The translations under genes and the position numbers were made by a program. A model generated the notes under the pieces. That model saw nothing but the letters and a program-made list of their open reading frames with translations. It was not told where the DNA came from and did no database searches. 64,000 bases of DNA, taken from Neospora caninum Liverpool. Taxonomy: Eukaryota; Apicomplexa; Conoidasida; Eucoccidiorida; Sarcocystidae. Below, in pieces: positions 11,306 to 23,517 of this stretch (position 1 is its first letter; each line of letters opens with the position of its first letter). The stretch covers positions 2,759,920 to 2,823,919 of the forward strand of contig NC_018395.1 in assembly GCF_000208865.1 (NCBI RefSeq). Reading direction: 5' to 3'.

Positions 11306-11944
11306 ATGCCTCCCTCAGAGCCTTCCTCTGTCTCCTCACCTCCGGCCTCTTCCTCCTCTTCCGGGGTCTCTGCGTCGCCTGCGAGCAGTGACGCGCCAAA
11401 GGCTGAGAAGCAGGCGCATGCAGAGAAGAAGGCCGCCGCGACTCCGAATCAGAATCAGGGAAACGTCGCGAAGAAAGCGTCTTCTGGAGCGCGTGGACCC
11501 GATGACGACACACAGTTCGACAGCCTCCCCGCCGTTCTCGTCGCCCTGACGCTGCCCGAGCTGAAGCAGAACTTCGCGCCTCTCTGCTACGAAAACCTCA
11601 CGTTTCCTCTCCTCCCTGTTAGCGGCGTCCCGCTCGTCGTCTCTGCCTTTGATTTCCTCGCTCGAAACGGTGAGGCCTTGACACTCGAAGCCCGCGCTCG
11701 AATCCGGATCAGCTGTGTAGACGCGAGATCCCCCGTTTTCGTAGAGTCCTGCTGAGACTGCAGCTGCTAACGAGAAAGGTTTTTTCACCGCTGAGACAGC
11801 CCTGACAAGGTTCAACTGAGGATAAGACGGGCATTTTTTCCAGGGCACAGAAGCACCGCTTCTCTCGTTCGTTGTCTAAGTTCATATACCCTTCTCTCCA
11901 TACGTTGAGAAACGGATCTGCTCCTGCAGGTTAACGCACAGGAA

Positions 11945-11975
<31 letters not shown>

Positions 11976-14900
11976 TACATACATACATTACATACATACA
12001 TATGTATCCTTTGGAGGGTGTACATATCCATATCCATAGGTATATATATATATATATATATATACATATTGATGTATATGCAGTCGTAGATCGACTTGTA
12101 TATTTATGGAATGTGTGTGTGGAGAGATGGCACCCTTTGGGAGTGTTGTGGTTGTTTCAGGAGTCACGGAGATTTTCGTGTTGATTAAGGGCGACGACGA
12201 AGGAAGGCTGGTGAAGAAAGTTGTGGAAGAACACGAGGAGACATTTCAGAAGCGGCTGCGCCGCGTTGTCAAGCGCGGGCTGCGCGTGACATGTGTGGAA
12301 GTTCCCACGACGGTCGACTCCATGGGCGATGCCCTTCGAGACTTCAGCAGCAAATACGAGTTGAGACATGGTAACCGAACAGGCGACACTCTTGCGCCCT
12401 GAAACTCGGATGCAAGAGTGTCGAACCTCGCGATGCCCGTAGAGATGTCTCTCTGTGCATCTATTCTACTTACCTGTGTATGTATATCTGTGCGTTTGCG
12501 GGTTTGTATGCACGCCCACACGTGTGTGTACGTCACACATGCTCATAGATACCTATACACATCGATAAATATATTTATACACATATATATCTATATATAT
12601 GTGTGTAACACGATGCGTGGCTGTTCATGGAAGCGGGGAAGAGACTCGTGTTCGCCTATCGAGGATAGAATTCGTTTCCTGGTTCTTTCCCGTTTGGAAG
12701 CAGCGAGACCGCCTTTTTCATCGAGGTCGCGCTCTCGTGCCGCGTTTCGAGCTCTGCCAAATCCCGTGTGTGTTTTCGCTTTGGCTGTCTTTCCAGACTT
12801 CCTTCTGATGCATGTGTCGTCTTTCATTCGGGCGGACGTTCGGCCGGCGATTGCGGCCCACAAGGAGCGAACGGCGACGAAGTTCCGCGGCGTCTCGGGA
12901 GGCGAGGCTGTGATGACGCAGCTGCTCACGCGAGCGTCGCCGTCGAACGCGCAGCGCCTCCTCGAGGACGACATGGCCCTGCTGGTCGACTCTCAAACGA
13001 AGGAAGTTCTCGCGTCCATCTCGCTGAAGAAACGCGCGGAAGTCGAGCTCGGCGAAGACCTCATTCAGCTGGTAGGACACCCGAAAAAGCAAAGAGGCCA
13101 TCGGAGAAGTATGTGCTCGATGGTATGTGTATATGCATCTACTCTCGTCCACACACTGGTGTTCGATCATGGAGCTGTGCACATACGATGAGATCGAGCC
13201 GGAAGCAAACGGCCTCGAGGCGGGACGGAGGTGACAATTGAATCGTGTTCGCGGCTGTCACGTTCGTGAGGAAAGATGCGCGCAAAAGGTTCAAGAGACG
13301 TTCTGTGCATGCATGACTCCCAGCAGGATTGTTGCGTGCATCAGCCTGCCGGGTGGGCACCCGGCGCGCTCTGGAGACGGACAAACCGCCAGCGTGGAGC
13401 GCGGCAGCGCATCGAGGCCTCTTTCATAAAAAGATCGACATTCCTTCCGCGCCTAAATATGCATTGCAGGAAGGTCTTGTTATCTCTAAATGCATGTATA
13501 GATACCTACTACGTCACTGCCTTTCATAAATATATGTATACATACATACATGTGTATGCAGATTGATAGAAAGGTAGATAGACATATTCGTAGGGCGGTG
13601 TGGCGGGGTAGAGAGAGAGAGCCAGAGAGGCCCAGGTGGACGTCATGATACAGATGCATGTGCCAGTATATGCATGCAAATCGGCATGCTTTTTTAGGCT
13701 GCTTCTCCGTCGTCGTGCGGTTTCCAAGTTCACTACGACCTCGTCGACATTGGAGTCTACCTCTGCGCGCCAAAGGTGCAAGAACTGTTCAGCCTTTCTT
13801 TCGACTATGTCAGCGTCAAGCGCGACTTCATTCCTGATCTCATCAACAGAGAGATCAAGCTCGACGCTATCTACGCCTACGTTTTAGAGGTAAAGCTCCA
13901 CAAGAAAAGCGAAGCAAGAGGAAGAGAAACAGTCGACAAGAGGGGAACCGCCGAGGGGACACGCGCCAAGTGCCGCGCATGCATTTTCGCGAGGCCAGAC
14001 TGACCACGTTCGCAGGACACGTTGCCCAGAAGAAAGGCTTCAAAACGCAAATCATCCGTTCGACGCAAGCCTCTTGTTCAACGCGAACCCTGAGCTGAGA
14101 TCCTGATTCTCTCGTCTCAGCCTATGGCAGCGGAAACAGAGCACGAACGGACGAACGCGCGATTCATGTTTCCCGCTGGGCTTCTCTGTTCGCCTTCTCG
14201 TTCCCCTCCCGTGCTCTCGCCCCTGAGTAGCTGTTTGTCTGTGTCTTTCCTGTCTTTCTGCACTTTGACTTGCCGTCGCTGGCGGCTCTTGTTCAGACGC
14301 AACAGGGCGAGAAAGACGTTTCGTACGCTTCCTGCTGCACGGACCCAAGGACGTACTTCCACACGTGTCGAGAGGCTCTGGAAAGATGGCCCTATCCCCT
14401 CGTTCCCGACACGCGCACGGCCGGATCCGGTCACGCGCCTCAGCTGCGCTATCGCGGCCGCGGCGTCTACCAGGTATGTGGGAAGGGGGAGGGAGGGGGG
14501 GGAGGGGGGTGAGCTCCGGTGTGGGTGGGCTGCAGCCGGAAAGCCGCCTTTTCTGAGACAGTCGGGGGGGCGGTGGACCGGGGTGGACCGACACGCGGAT
14601 GTGTAGAGAAAGCGCATGTTGCCGGGCTGCGAACGGTTTTTTGTGTCCCGCGTTTTCGCCACTGCGAAGGGACGAAGTGTGCCGTGTGTGCCGTGTGTGC
14701 CGTTGTCCTGTGAGTACCATGTGGAGTTTCAGTGTGAACTTTCAGTGGTTTTGAAGAGCTACAGGTGTATTTGGAGACACGCATCACAGGGGTGTTCTAT
14801 TACTGTCGTAGGACAGTTCACCCAAAGGGGATTGACGTTTGCCTGGCTCTCTCAAGGTGCCGGTTTGCTGTTTGGTTAACAGGCCGACTCTGTCTCTCCA

Positions 14901-16855
14901 GGGCTTCGCTGCGAGCTCGGGCCGCTTGTGGCCATCGAGGAGTCGACGACGATTGGTGACGGGACAACCATTCGCCACTCATTCATCGGGTCCAAGTGCA
15001 AGATTGGCAAGAACGTCCTGATTGAGGGCTCGATTCTGTTTGGCAACATTGAAATCTGCGACAACGTGAAGATCTCCAACTCGCTCCTCTTCACCGACAT
15101 CAAGATCCTGGAGGACACACAAGTCGGCGACAGCTGCGTGCTGGGCGGCGGCATTCGCATTGGACGAGGCCGCGTTATCCCGCCGTGCACGCGCATCTAC
15201 TTGCCTTCGCGACTCCGAAAGGGTGAAGCCGAACTCGCGCTGGCCGGCTTGACGCCGGAGACAGAAAGGGACATCATCGGAGACGACGGAGAAGGAAAGG
15301 TTTGGCCGATGCGCGGCTGGACAAAGGAGAAACTCGAAATGATCTCCCTCGGGGGGTCCACCGCCCCCTTCATCAAGCTGCCTCTGCCCTCGTTTGCCGT
15401 CGATGAAGACGAGGTGCGTCGATGACATAGAGACAGTTGTGGGGAGACGCGGAAGGGATAAACCTCGTGTGAGTCGCAGCCGCGTTCCGGCCAAAAAAAC
15501 TGCGAGGATGGGCCTTTTTCGCGGCTTGCTCGACGTGCTTGCGCCTCGAGTGTTGTCTGAGGTCCTTTTGGCGTCTCTCCCCGGTGCGGCTTTTCTGCCG
15601 ACCGTTTTTTGGACGCGTCCCTGCCTTGGTGGTTCCTCACCGCGGGGCGCTACGATGGGGGTTTGTTTCGTCCAACTCGCGTGTTTTTCCTTTTTTGTCT
15701 CCTTTGCTTCCGCAACCTGCAACACACACGGGAACCTGCTGTGTGCGTCGTGTGGTCCAGTCAAGCGACGAGGAGGACGAGCCCGACACGCCGCCTTGCT
15801 CCGAGGAGGACGAGACGGGCGCTGCGGCGCCAAGTGCCTCGCAAAGGAGACAGCGCGAGGGCGACGAAGGCGCCTTCGCCACAGAGATCCGGGCCATGTG
15901 TCAGGAGGGGCTGGCCGAGCCGCAACACATGCAGCACAAGGTCTTGGAGATGAAGAGCTTCCGACTCGCTTCGAACCGAACCGACCTCGAGGTCGCCGAA
16001 GTCATCCTCCCCGTCTTCCTCGAAACGATTGCTTTTGCTGCCGACGGCGGCGCCCCGAAAAAGGACGTAAGACGCGGAGACCCCCGCGCCGCAAGGGCGG
16101 GAGAGACACAGCCAAAAGAAGCCAGGAGACACCCAGCGTTTTTCTGGGAGGCTGGCGAAGGCCGGGGTTTGCTTCCGAGAAGATAGACCTGACTCGGGGA
16201 GTTCCTCCTGCGTGTGCCTCCCCATGTTGTCATTCCGACAGCGGGGAGTGGGGGGGGGGGGGGGGGCATAAGAGCGCTCAGGTGTCTCTGTGCGTTTGCG
16301 TCTCACCGGTCTTTCGAGGCGATCTTCCGAGAGTCGGTTTGCTCAGGCTCCGAGCCGTCGCCCGACCCGTGTCACGTGTGCTCCTCCCTCTGAGTCTTCC
16401 GGTTTTTCTTCCTGGGCATGCAGACTTGGGAGCAGTACATCGCGACGCACCGCGTTGGGCTCCTCTTCTCGTCCTTCCTGTCCAACGCGCACCCCGAGGA
16501 TTTGCTGCCGCTCTGGAACGTGTGCCTGGACTTCTGCATGCGGCCGACGCTCACGGTCTCCGTCGCGGGGGTTCGGCAAGACGGCGAAGGGGACGAGGAA
16601 GAACAGGAGACAGTTACGCGGGACAACCCGCTGTTTGGGCCGGCGGCGTTCTGCACGCTCTGCGAGGTGCTCCACTCCTGCGACTTCTTCGATGCCGACT
16701 TGTCCCTGCCTCGCTGGTTCAGGCACATGACAGCCGGCGCGGGTTCAAACACGAACGCTGGAGCTGAGCACGAAAAGTACCTGAGCAGTGCCAGGCTCAA
16801 AGCCTTCGTGGCGTGGCTGGAGGAAGAGGACGCGAGTGACGAAGACGATGAATAA
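11306..16855 (+). CDS. EIF2B5: Translation initiation factor eIF2B, epsilon (catalytic) subunit, 8 exons
   Basis: Exons are 11306-11669, 12161-12370, 12797-13071, 13698-13889, 14297-14473, 14883-15413, 15761-16066 and 16424-16855. All junctions are GT-AG and phases agree, giving 828 residues. The start has context ACAAAATGCC. Residues 1-70 are a Ser/Ala/Lys-rich extension. About 72-345 form the nucleotidyltransferase-like domain ([36 protein letters not shown]). About 405-490 form the left-handed beta-helix of hexapeptide repeats ([26 protein letters not shown]). An acidic linker follows, and about 620-828 form the W2/eIF5C-type HEAT domain ending in aromatic and acidic boxes ([16 protein letters not shown]), the part that binds eIF2 and drives GDP-GTP exchange. 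The family is cytosolic and about 700-750 residues, so this copy is somewhat long. Activity would be the target of eIF2-alpha phosphorylation in stress and cyst formation (family knowledge). Confidence 0.92.
11944..12064. repeat. (TA)n / TACA microsatellites in eIF2B-epsilon intron 1
   Basis: Two TA runs (about 11944-11972 and 12041-12064) are separated by CATA-type repeats. They lie within intron 1 (11670-12160) and are likely length-polymorphic. Confidence 0.85.
16250..16266 (+). repeat. 17-G homopolymer in eIF2B-epsilon intron 7
   Basis: A run of 17 G residues lies in the intron between exons 7 and 8, about 155 bases before the acceptor. It is a candidate slippage site and is prone to sequencing-length error. 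Confidence 0.85.
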
Positions 16856-18726
16856 AGACGCGGCGGAAAAACCTCCGTCACTTCACTTAAATGAGCCGTA
16901 CGCGACGGAGGTGTTCCGCCGAAATCGTGATTGGCCAGAACTCCCGAGACCTCCAGAAGCAGACACACCAGGGAGGAAGAGTCTGCAGAGGAGACGAGAC
17001 GGAAGCGCGTGCAGCCAGTCTTGGGGGCAGGGAAGGTATGGCCGAGTGCGAGGGGAGGACTAGTGCGAGGAGAAAGGGGGAGAGAAGCACGAGGTCGAAG
17101 AACCAGGGCGAAAGTTTTCGGTTTGTGCCTCCAGAACCGTTTATCGATTTCGAGTCGTCAGTGCTCCGTGGGTGGACAGGGAAGAACTGGCGAGGGAGAG
17201 TCGCGTCTGAGTTTTGTCGGGAGAGTGTGTTGCTGTGTGTGATTTGTCTTGAGAGGGCTGGGAGCCGTCGATCCTTCCGCCTCGTTCAAAGATTTCCAGA
17301 GCAACAAACGCGGCAAACACAGCGAGGCGCCTTCGCGGCGTCCCAGAGACTTCTCGCATGCGAAGCAACGAGCGATATGAAGAGACAGAGCAAGCCGTGC
17401 AGCGAGCTCGCACATTAGGGCAGAGGCTGAGAGATGCTGACGGCGCACTCGGGACACAGGTGGACAAAGAGTGGAAGGCCGAGAAAACAAAGAAGGGGGA
17501 ACCGCAGAACGCGGCAGCCAGAAGGAAAGATAGACGAGTCGAGAGGACGCTCAGGCAGAGCCGCAGAGAAACACGAAGGAAACGAACTGCGCTTCGCACG
17601 CGCAACGATCTCCATCGCGTCAACCTGAAACGTTTTTTCGACTACAGGAGAAAGGAAAGCTACGCTCTCGACCGTTTTGACGACTTTTCGGAATCGCTTC
17701 TCGGGAAGCCTAGTCCCGAGTGCTGTCAAGGCGCTCCACGCCCCGCTCTCTCCAGAGCCTCGCTGTTCTTCATTTCCTTGCTTTTGTGTATCTGGAGTGG
17801 TTGTGCGAATCTGTTTCTGAGTGAGTCCCGCGTTCTCCCCGCCTACTGCTGTTCTACGCAGAGCACATCTGGAATGTTTCTGAGCGGTATATCGACATCT
17901 AGCGGTACATTCCACTCTCAGTGGTCTCACAGCTTCTCGCTGGCTGAGGCGGCGCGTTTCGCTGCTTCTTAAACGTCGACACGTTCCCGTCACGCCCTCT
18001 CGCTCTTAGTCTGGATTTTGCTCTTCCCCTGTCTCTTTAGGGGCGCGGACAGTCCGGCTTGCTTCGCTCACGCCCTTCAGGCGTTCCTCGGGTTCCTTGC
18101 ATGCGGGTCCGCATCCGCGCACACTCCGTTCGCTGTATCTTCAGCGGCAGCGCCAAGCGGTGCGTGACGTGTTTGGCCTTTTCTGCTGATGCATTCGAAC
18201 GCTCTCTTGGTCGGTCGAAGCTCAGAAGACCTTCGCAGGGAGTCTTGTCTCGCTGTTCTCAGACGGCGCGATGTTTCTTTTTCAAGAAAAAGCATTTCAA
18301 CTGACAAGGCTGGCCGTCTCCCGACGCGGCTGGTCTCGCACTGACGCAGCAGGTTTCGGCGACGCGGAACGCAACGACCAAATGGAGATGGAACCTGCCG
18401 GCGTAGCGCCTCCGCAGGCAGACGAGTGTACACCCGAACACACCCTTGCACAGGTCCGTCGCGCCACGCAGGCGCAGACCACTTGGACTTCTTTAGAAGG
18501 CTCTGTGCACACACAACCATCCGAGCAAACTCACGCCAGGCTTTCCGTCCCTATTGCAAAGACGAGAAACTGGCACCAAGCCTGGAAACGCCGCAGTCTT
18601 CTGCCTCTCCTTGCGCAGCTCGGGCCCCGCTGGGAATCCCTGAGTTTTCTTCGCGTTCTCTTCCCTTCTTTCCTCCGTCGTGGTCCTTCCCTTTGGCCTT
18701 TCTCGCGCCTTCTCTGCTTTCCGCGG
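16856..18726. other. Convergent intergenic region, 3' UTRs only
   Basis: This 1.9 kb lies between two genes that converge (eIF2B-epsilon on + and the large protein on -). It should be made of their 3' UTRs. ORFs such as 17358-17972 (+) have no recognisable domain and no supporting exons. I see nothing else here. Confidence 0.5.
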
Positions 18727-21700
18727 TCAGCGCCTCTCGATTCGTTTCCCCTTTTCGGCACTTCCTCCTCCCTCTCCGCCTTTCCCGTCGCGCCCAGGAA
18801 AGGGCGAGACAGGCAGCCCGTCTCTCGCGCCGGCCTCCGAGGCAGCAAAGGCGAAGGTCCCTGGATGCGGCCCTGCATCGACGGAACAGTCCCCAGCGGG
18901 CTCTGTCCCCGTTCCCGCGACAATCGGGGAAGACGACGAAAAGTCCGTCTTCCGTCGCGCACAGCGAACCTTGGAAGAAGGCGCTCTGCCATCTTCGCTG
19001 CTCGCCTCGGATCCGAGACGAGGCCGTCCCGGAGAGACACTCGCTGCGGGCGGCGCGCGCGCAGGAAATGGAGGCCGCGCCACCGAAGCAGGGGCGACTG
19101 CATGCGACGCTGGACTCCAGCCGAGAGCCTCCGGTGCGGGGCTGACAGATGCACTTGGTGTGAAGGCCGCATAGGCGCATGCGTTGGGGAAACTTCCCGG
19201 GAAAGCCTGGAGTGAGGGCGGGGCGACGCTGGTGTGGAGATCGCCCGGGGGGACTTGAGGCAACACCCCCGGGGAGTTCTCTTCTTTCCCACCCCTTCGC
19301 TTCGGCTCCGATTTCGGCAGCTTCTGTCTCGGGCGCGGCTGCTGCCGTTGCCGAGGCGCTGAGTGCCGAACCGCGAGTCGGGCCTTCTTCTCGCTCGCCT
19401 CCTGTCCCTGCGGTCCGGCGGGCCCCTCACTGGAGCCTTGTTCGCCGTCGAGGCCGGAGCCGTCTCTTGCGCGCTTCTTCCCCTCCGTTATGGGAAGCGC
19501 AGACGGCGTCACGTCCAGCTTCGGCTCGAGAGCCCCTGCGCCAGGGCCGGGGCGCATGCACGCGCCTTCTGGCGTGCGAACAATAGGCGAAAAAGAAGGG
19601 TGGAGAGGCGAGAAAATCGGTCTCGCCTCCCCGTGGCTCACCGGGGGGCTTAGAAATCCAGGCACATTTCCAGGCCACGGAGGAGAACAGACGGAGGGCG
19701 GAGGAAACGGCAGCGGCGAACTCGCCGGCATCGACGCTCGGTAGAACGGATGCATCGCTGGACCCTGCCAGCGTGCATGCAGGTGCGTCTCTTCTCCAGA
19801 GATTTCCCGCGCGCCTCCCGTCGGCCGCGGGCCCTCGCAGGGAGACACCTGCGCAGGCGCAGAGGGACTGAAGGGCCGGAAAGAGAAGGCATCACCGGGT
19901 GGAGGCGTCGTAAATGCACAGGGGGAACGGAAGCCCGCAAACGAAGCAGAAACGGGCGCAGAGAGCGGCGCTCCGTGTCCAGGCCTCCAGGCCGGCGCGA
20001 CACGTGAACCTTCAACTGCCTTTATCTCTGCGAGTTGCTGGAAGCGCAGCTTGTAGAACTGAGAGTGATACTCCGCCAGCGCCTGTTTGTACTGCCGCTG
20101 ACGAGTCTCGTGGATGGCTATGGAACGCGCTCTGTCGGTCTCGCGATTTTTCAGCAACGCTAGCGCCTTCTCTGTCTCTTCGCCCTCCGACTCGCCTCCA
20201 CTCTCTGCGTACGTTTCCCAGCGGAACAGACGCCCCTTGCCATCGTTCTCCAGAGACGCCGGAGACAAGGCCGCAGTCGAGCTGGAAGTGGAAGCGTGAC
20301 TTAACGCGGAAGGAGACGCCGAAGCCGAAGGAGACGCTGCGCTGGAAGGCTGCGGAGAAGCAGGCTGCACTGCACCAGTGTGGTCTGCCTTCGGAGCTTG
20401 AAACGGCGAGGCAGAGGAGAAAGAGGAAGACGAGAAAGGAGAAGAAGGAATGGCGAAATTCCATGGTGAGTCCTGCCAAGTGACAGTTGCCACTGCAACT
20501 CCGAGGCGATCGAGATAGGAGGCTGGATTCGCACCGTTTTCTTCCGGAACGGAGACACTGGTTTCAGGTGTCTGGCCGCTGTCGTTTGGCCTCGCCTCGC
20601 CAGTTTCTGCCGTCTTCGGCCTCTTCCCCTTCAGCCACAGCAGCTGGAGTTGAACTTCATCCAGGTTCTGAAGCGTCGACGACGGACCGAGGGGAAGGGA
20701 CGCCGATGTTCTCGCCGACTGCACACGCGGTTTCGGGTCGTCCCCACCTCTTGCCGATCCGCTGCTCCCACTTTTGTCTCTGCCGTCTTGTTCCGTCGGC
20801 ACCGCGACGAGGCTCGCCTGTCCTGCGCCTGCCTCGGGCGTCTCGTTGGGCTTTATCTCGCGCCCGAGGTCCTCTTCGCCTCGCTCGCTGGCTGCGCGAT
20901 CTGCATGCGTTTCGCTTCCTTGCGACTGGCAGCCTTCCGGGCTTTCTGCGCACCGCCCCCCTCCCGCCGTCCCCGGCCTAGAGTCGCTACCCGCCGTCAC
21001 TGTCTCCGCTCCTGCCAGAGCGCTGGAGCCTTGACCAGGCTTCGGTTGCGTCTCTCCCGTCTCTGTTCCGCTCCGCTTCTTCTCCCTATTCGCCACAGGG
21101 ACCATGTGCCATCTTCCTTCGCCAGCAGCTCTCAGCGCACTGGATCGGCGAATCCGGCGTTCCAGGAACGCGTGGAAAGAGAGTGTGAAGCCTCCTTCCT
21201 CTTCATCTTCACGCTGTTCTCTTATCTCTGTCTCCTCGCTCTCTTCCGCCTCTGGTCGGGCCTTCGCATCGGGCCCTCCTCGTCCCGCGTGCTTCGCAGT
21301 CTCCTCGACGCCCTCGCCACTGGCGACGCCGCGCCCAGAGTCGCGGCCGCCTGTCGCAGATTCTCTATCGCGAGTTGCTTCCTTCCGTTCTCTCTCCTTC
21401 GCGACGGCTGCGTCGCCTTCTGGCTCCTCACCGCTGAGCCACGCAGCAGAAGGGGAAACTCCCGAACCGTCACGCGTCCCTTCCCCGTCCTCCGGCGGTG
21501 GATTTTGCCTAGGCGAAGAAAGAGAGACGATTTGTGAAGTCTCGCCCTTCTCTGAGGCAGTCCCCTGGGGACGCGCGGAGGAGAAACGGAGTGAAACGTT
21601 CTCCTCCCCGGAGTCTGTGCCTGGCCGTTGATTCGCGGCGTCGTCCGCGTTCGCGCAGCTGAGGCCGCAGACGCTGACGAGGTGCTGCATGCGCCACCGG

Positions 21701-23517
21701 ACGCGTGTCTCGAGCTGGCGAAGCGTCCTCGTTTCATGTTCCATTTCGTCTCGAAGCAGCCGGAGGCAGGCGGCTGACGCCTCGCGCCGCCTCCTGAGAA
21801 CCGCGAGAACTCGCTCGTGCTGGTCCAACAGCACAGCTGCCCCGTCTTCTCCACCCAGCACAGACGACGAGGACGGCGAACGGGAAAGGGCCTGGGAACT
21901 CCCCGAAGAAGACGAAGGCAAAGAAAAGGAAGCGCGTTTCGCAGCTGAGCCCCCAGACGGAGACGGCCGCTTTGCCGCGGGAGAAGCTCGGGAGAGCGGA
22001 GGCGGCGAGGCCTTTAGAGGAGGCCGAGAGCCAGGCGCACCGTTGACATCCCGGGAGGTTCCTTCGCCAGGCGCAGATGCAGTCTCACTGCATGCGCTCG
22101 CACCGGCACCTCCAGGCGTTTCCACTGCACAGGAAGCCGGAAAACCTGCCGAAGGTTGCGCGTCCCCGTTCCAGTGGTCGGTACCTTCACGCGGAACGGT
22201 GGCCGGTGTCCCTTCAGCCGCGGCGGGGAGCGGAAGCCCGCTGGCGTCAGCGCCTGCGTCTCCTGGTAAGCAGTCTTTTGCGCCTGGTGTTTCGGAGCCG
22301 GCGGCGCGGCCTTCGCACGGCTCTGAGGCGGCAGGCGTCGCCTGCAGTCTCGCGGAGACCTGAGAAGGGTCCGACGGGGATTCCTGCACAGACAGAACTT
22401 CTCGCGCATAGGCGCCGCCGTCGGTTTGGGCAGACGTCGCATTTCCACAAGACGGAGGGTCGGCCGAAGGCGGGTGAGACGGAGGCGACGACACAGACGG
22501 GGGAGACCAGGACGCAGAGGTTTTCTCCTCGACCGCATGCGCTTCAGGCGCCGAGTCGCCGAGCGCCCCGTCGGCGGTCGCGGCGGCCGCCGCAGCGGCG
22601 GCGATTGCCGACGGCGGCAGCCAGCCCCCCGAGGTTCTGCGCAGCTTGTCTTGCCGGGGACGAAGAGAAGATTGTGCTTGAGAGTACGACGCATAGGCCG
22701 GGTTGGGAGAGCATGGAGGTAGCGCAGACGGCGGGAAGGAAGGGAAACCGGACGGAGCAGTCGCCTGCGAAGGCGTCGACTGCGGCAGCGAAGAAGGGAG
22801 AGACGGATGAGGCGAGGAAGGAAGATAGCCAAGAAAGCCGTGCGGGCGCGGAGGGCCAGGATATGCATGGGGCGCGAAGGCATGCGTCATCCCTTCATGC
22901 TTTTGCGCTCCAGAGAGTCCCTGCGGGCCTTGTCTTCGGCCGTCTCCAGGGAAGGAGCCACGGGCGGCGCGTGCGTCTCGCGTCTGAAGAGGCCGTTGCC
23001 ACAGGGGAGACGGCGGGTGTCCGTCGCCTGCCGATGAGGCGACTGTGGAAGCGGGGGAGGGCGAGGCAGGAGAGGAGGCCGCGAAGGCGGGAGACGAGGC
23101 GCAGGACGACACGTGAGCGGGAGAGGGAAAGGGAGACGCGAAGCCCGCAGTGGTCGCAGAGTGCTTCGCTGAAGGAAGAGAAAAGTAGTACGGAAGCTCT
23201 CCGGAGGGGGACATTCCCCCCCACGGAGAAGAGGGCATTGCTGAAGAGAAGAACTGCGAGGTGTCCGGCTTGTCTCGCAGCATCGCGTGAGGGACGGGAG
23301 TGGACGAGGTTGAGGGCGGCAGAGACGAGACGCCAGAAGATGACGGGAAGTGCGCGTTGAGAGGCGCACACTGAGACTCAGCTTGGAGGAACTGGGCAGA
23401 GGGAAATGGGGCGAAGGTCGAAAGAGAATGAGAGGTAGAATACTTTGCCCCATCGAAAAAGCAGGCGCCAGGTCCCTCCTGGACTTGGGGCCCCTGAGGA
23501 GGCGCGGCGTCTTGCAT
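18727..23517 (-). CDS. Large low-complexity protein of unknown function (1596 aa)
   Basis: A single ORF on the - strand. The open frame reaches 23865, but that codon is TTG; the first ATG is at 23517 (context CAACCATGC), giving 1596 residues. I do not recognise the family. Most of it is Ser/Pro/Ala/Gly-rich with an alanine tract near + position 22600. Two stretches look ordered. One is a strongly helical segment around + 21640-21850 (HERVLAVLRRRREASAACL, then RLLRDEMEHETRTLRQLETR), likely a coiled coil. The other is near + 20010-20240 (RLFRWETYAES, then a basic helix ending EYHSQFYKLRFQQLAEIKA). Late basic patches (KKRARDG, RRKTDF) could act as nuclear localisation signals, so a nuclear scaffold or chromatin role is possible, but that is a guess. 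The terminal stop is immediate, with no sign of a downstream exon. Confidence 0.65.
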   Translation of the reverse strand: MQDAAPPQGPQVQEGPGACFFDGAKYSTSHSLSTFAPFPSAQFLQAESQCAPLNAHFPSSSGVSSLPPSTSSTPVPHAMLRDKPDTSQFFSSAMPSSPWGGMSPSGELPYYFSLPSAKHSATTAGFASPFPSPAHVSSCASSPAFAASSPASPSPASTVASSAGDGHPPSPLWQRPLQTRDARAARGSFPGDGRRQGPQGLSGAQKHEGMTHAFAPHAYPGPPRPHGFLGYLPSSPHPSLPSSLPQSTPSQATAPSGFPSFPPSALPPCSPNPAYASYSQAQSSLRPRQDKLRRTSGGWLPPSAIAAAAAAAATADGALGDSAPEAHAVEEKTSASWSPPSVSSPPSHPPSADPPSCGNATSAQTDGGAYAREVLSVQESPSDPSQVSARLQATPAASEPCEGRAAGSETPGAKDCLPGDAGADASGLPLPAAAEGTPATVPREGTDHWNGDAQPSAGFPASCAVETPGGAGASACSETASAPGEGTSRDVNGAPGSRPPLKASPPPLSRASPAAKRPSPSGGSAAKRASFSLPSSSSGSSQALSRSPSSSSVLGGEDGAAVLLDQHERVLAVLRRRREASAACLRLLRDEMEHETRTLRQLETRVRWRMQHLVSVCGLSCANADDAANQRPGTDSGEENVSLRFSSARPQGTASEKGETSQIVSLSSPRQNPPPEDGEGTRDGSGVSPSAAWLSGEEPEGDAAVAKERERKEATRDRESATGGRDSGRGVASGEGVEETAKHAGRGGPDAKARPEAEESEETEIREQREDEEEGGFTLSFHAFLERRIRRSSALRAAGEGRWHMVPVANREKKRSGTETGETQPKPGQGSSALAGAETVTAGSDSRPGTAGGGRCAESPEGCQSQGSETHADRAASERGEEDLGREIKPNETPEAGAGQASLVAVPTEQDGRDKSGSSGSARGGDDPKPRVQSARTSASLPLGPSSTLQNLDEVQLQLLWLKGKRPKTAETGEARPNDSGQTPETSVSVPEENGANPASYLDRLGVAVATVTWQDSPWNFAIPSSPFSSSSFSSASPFQAPKADHTGAVQPASPQPSSAASPSASASPSALSHASTSSSTAALSPASLENDGKGRLFRWETYAESGGESEGEETEKALALLKNRETDRARSIAIHETRQRQYKQALAEYHSQFYKLRFQQLAEIKAVEGSRVAPAWRPGHGAPLSAPVSASFAGFRSPCAFTTPPPGDAFSFRPFSPSAPAQVSPCEGPRPTGGAREISGEETHLHARWQGPAMHPFYRASMPASSPLPFPPPSVCSPPWPGNVPGFLSPPVSHGEARPIFSPLHPSFSPIVRTPEGACMRPGPGAGALEPKLDVTPSALPITEGKKRARDGSGLDGEQGSSEGPAGPQGQEASEKKARLAVRHSAPRQRQQPRPRQKLPKSEPKRRGGKEENSPGVLPQVPPGDLHTSVAPPSLQAFPGSFPNACAYAAFTPSASVSPAPEALGWSPASHAVAPASVARPPFPARAPPAASVSPGRPRLGSEASSEDGRAPSSKVRCARRKTDFSSSSPIVAGTGTEPAGDCSVDAGPHPGTFAFAASEAGARDGLPVSPFPGRDGKGGEGGGSAEKGKRIERR

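Noticed and set aside
18271..19215. 314-residue + strand ORF
   Set aside because: It overlaps the 3' end of the long - strand gene and is Arg/Ser/Pro shadow sequence.
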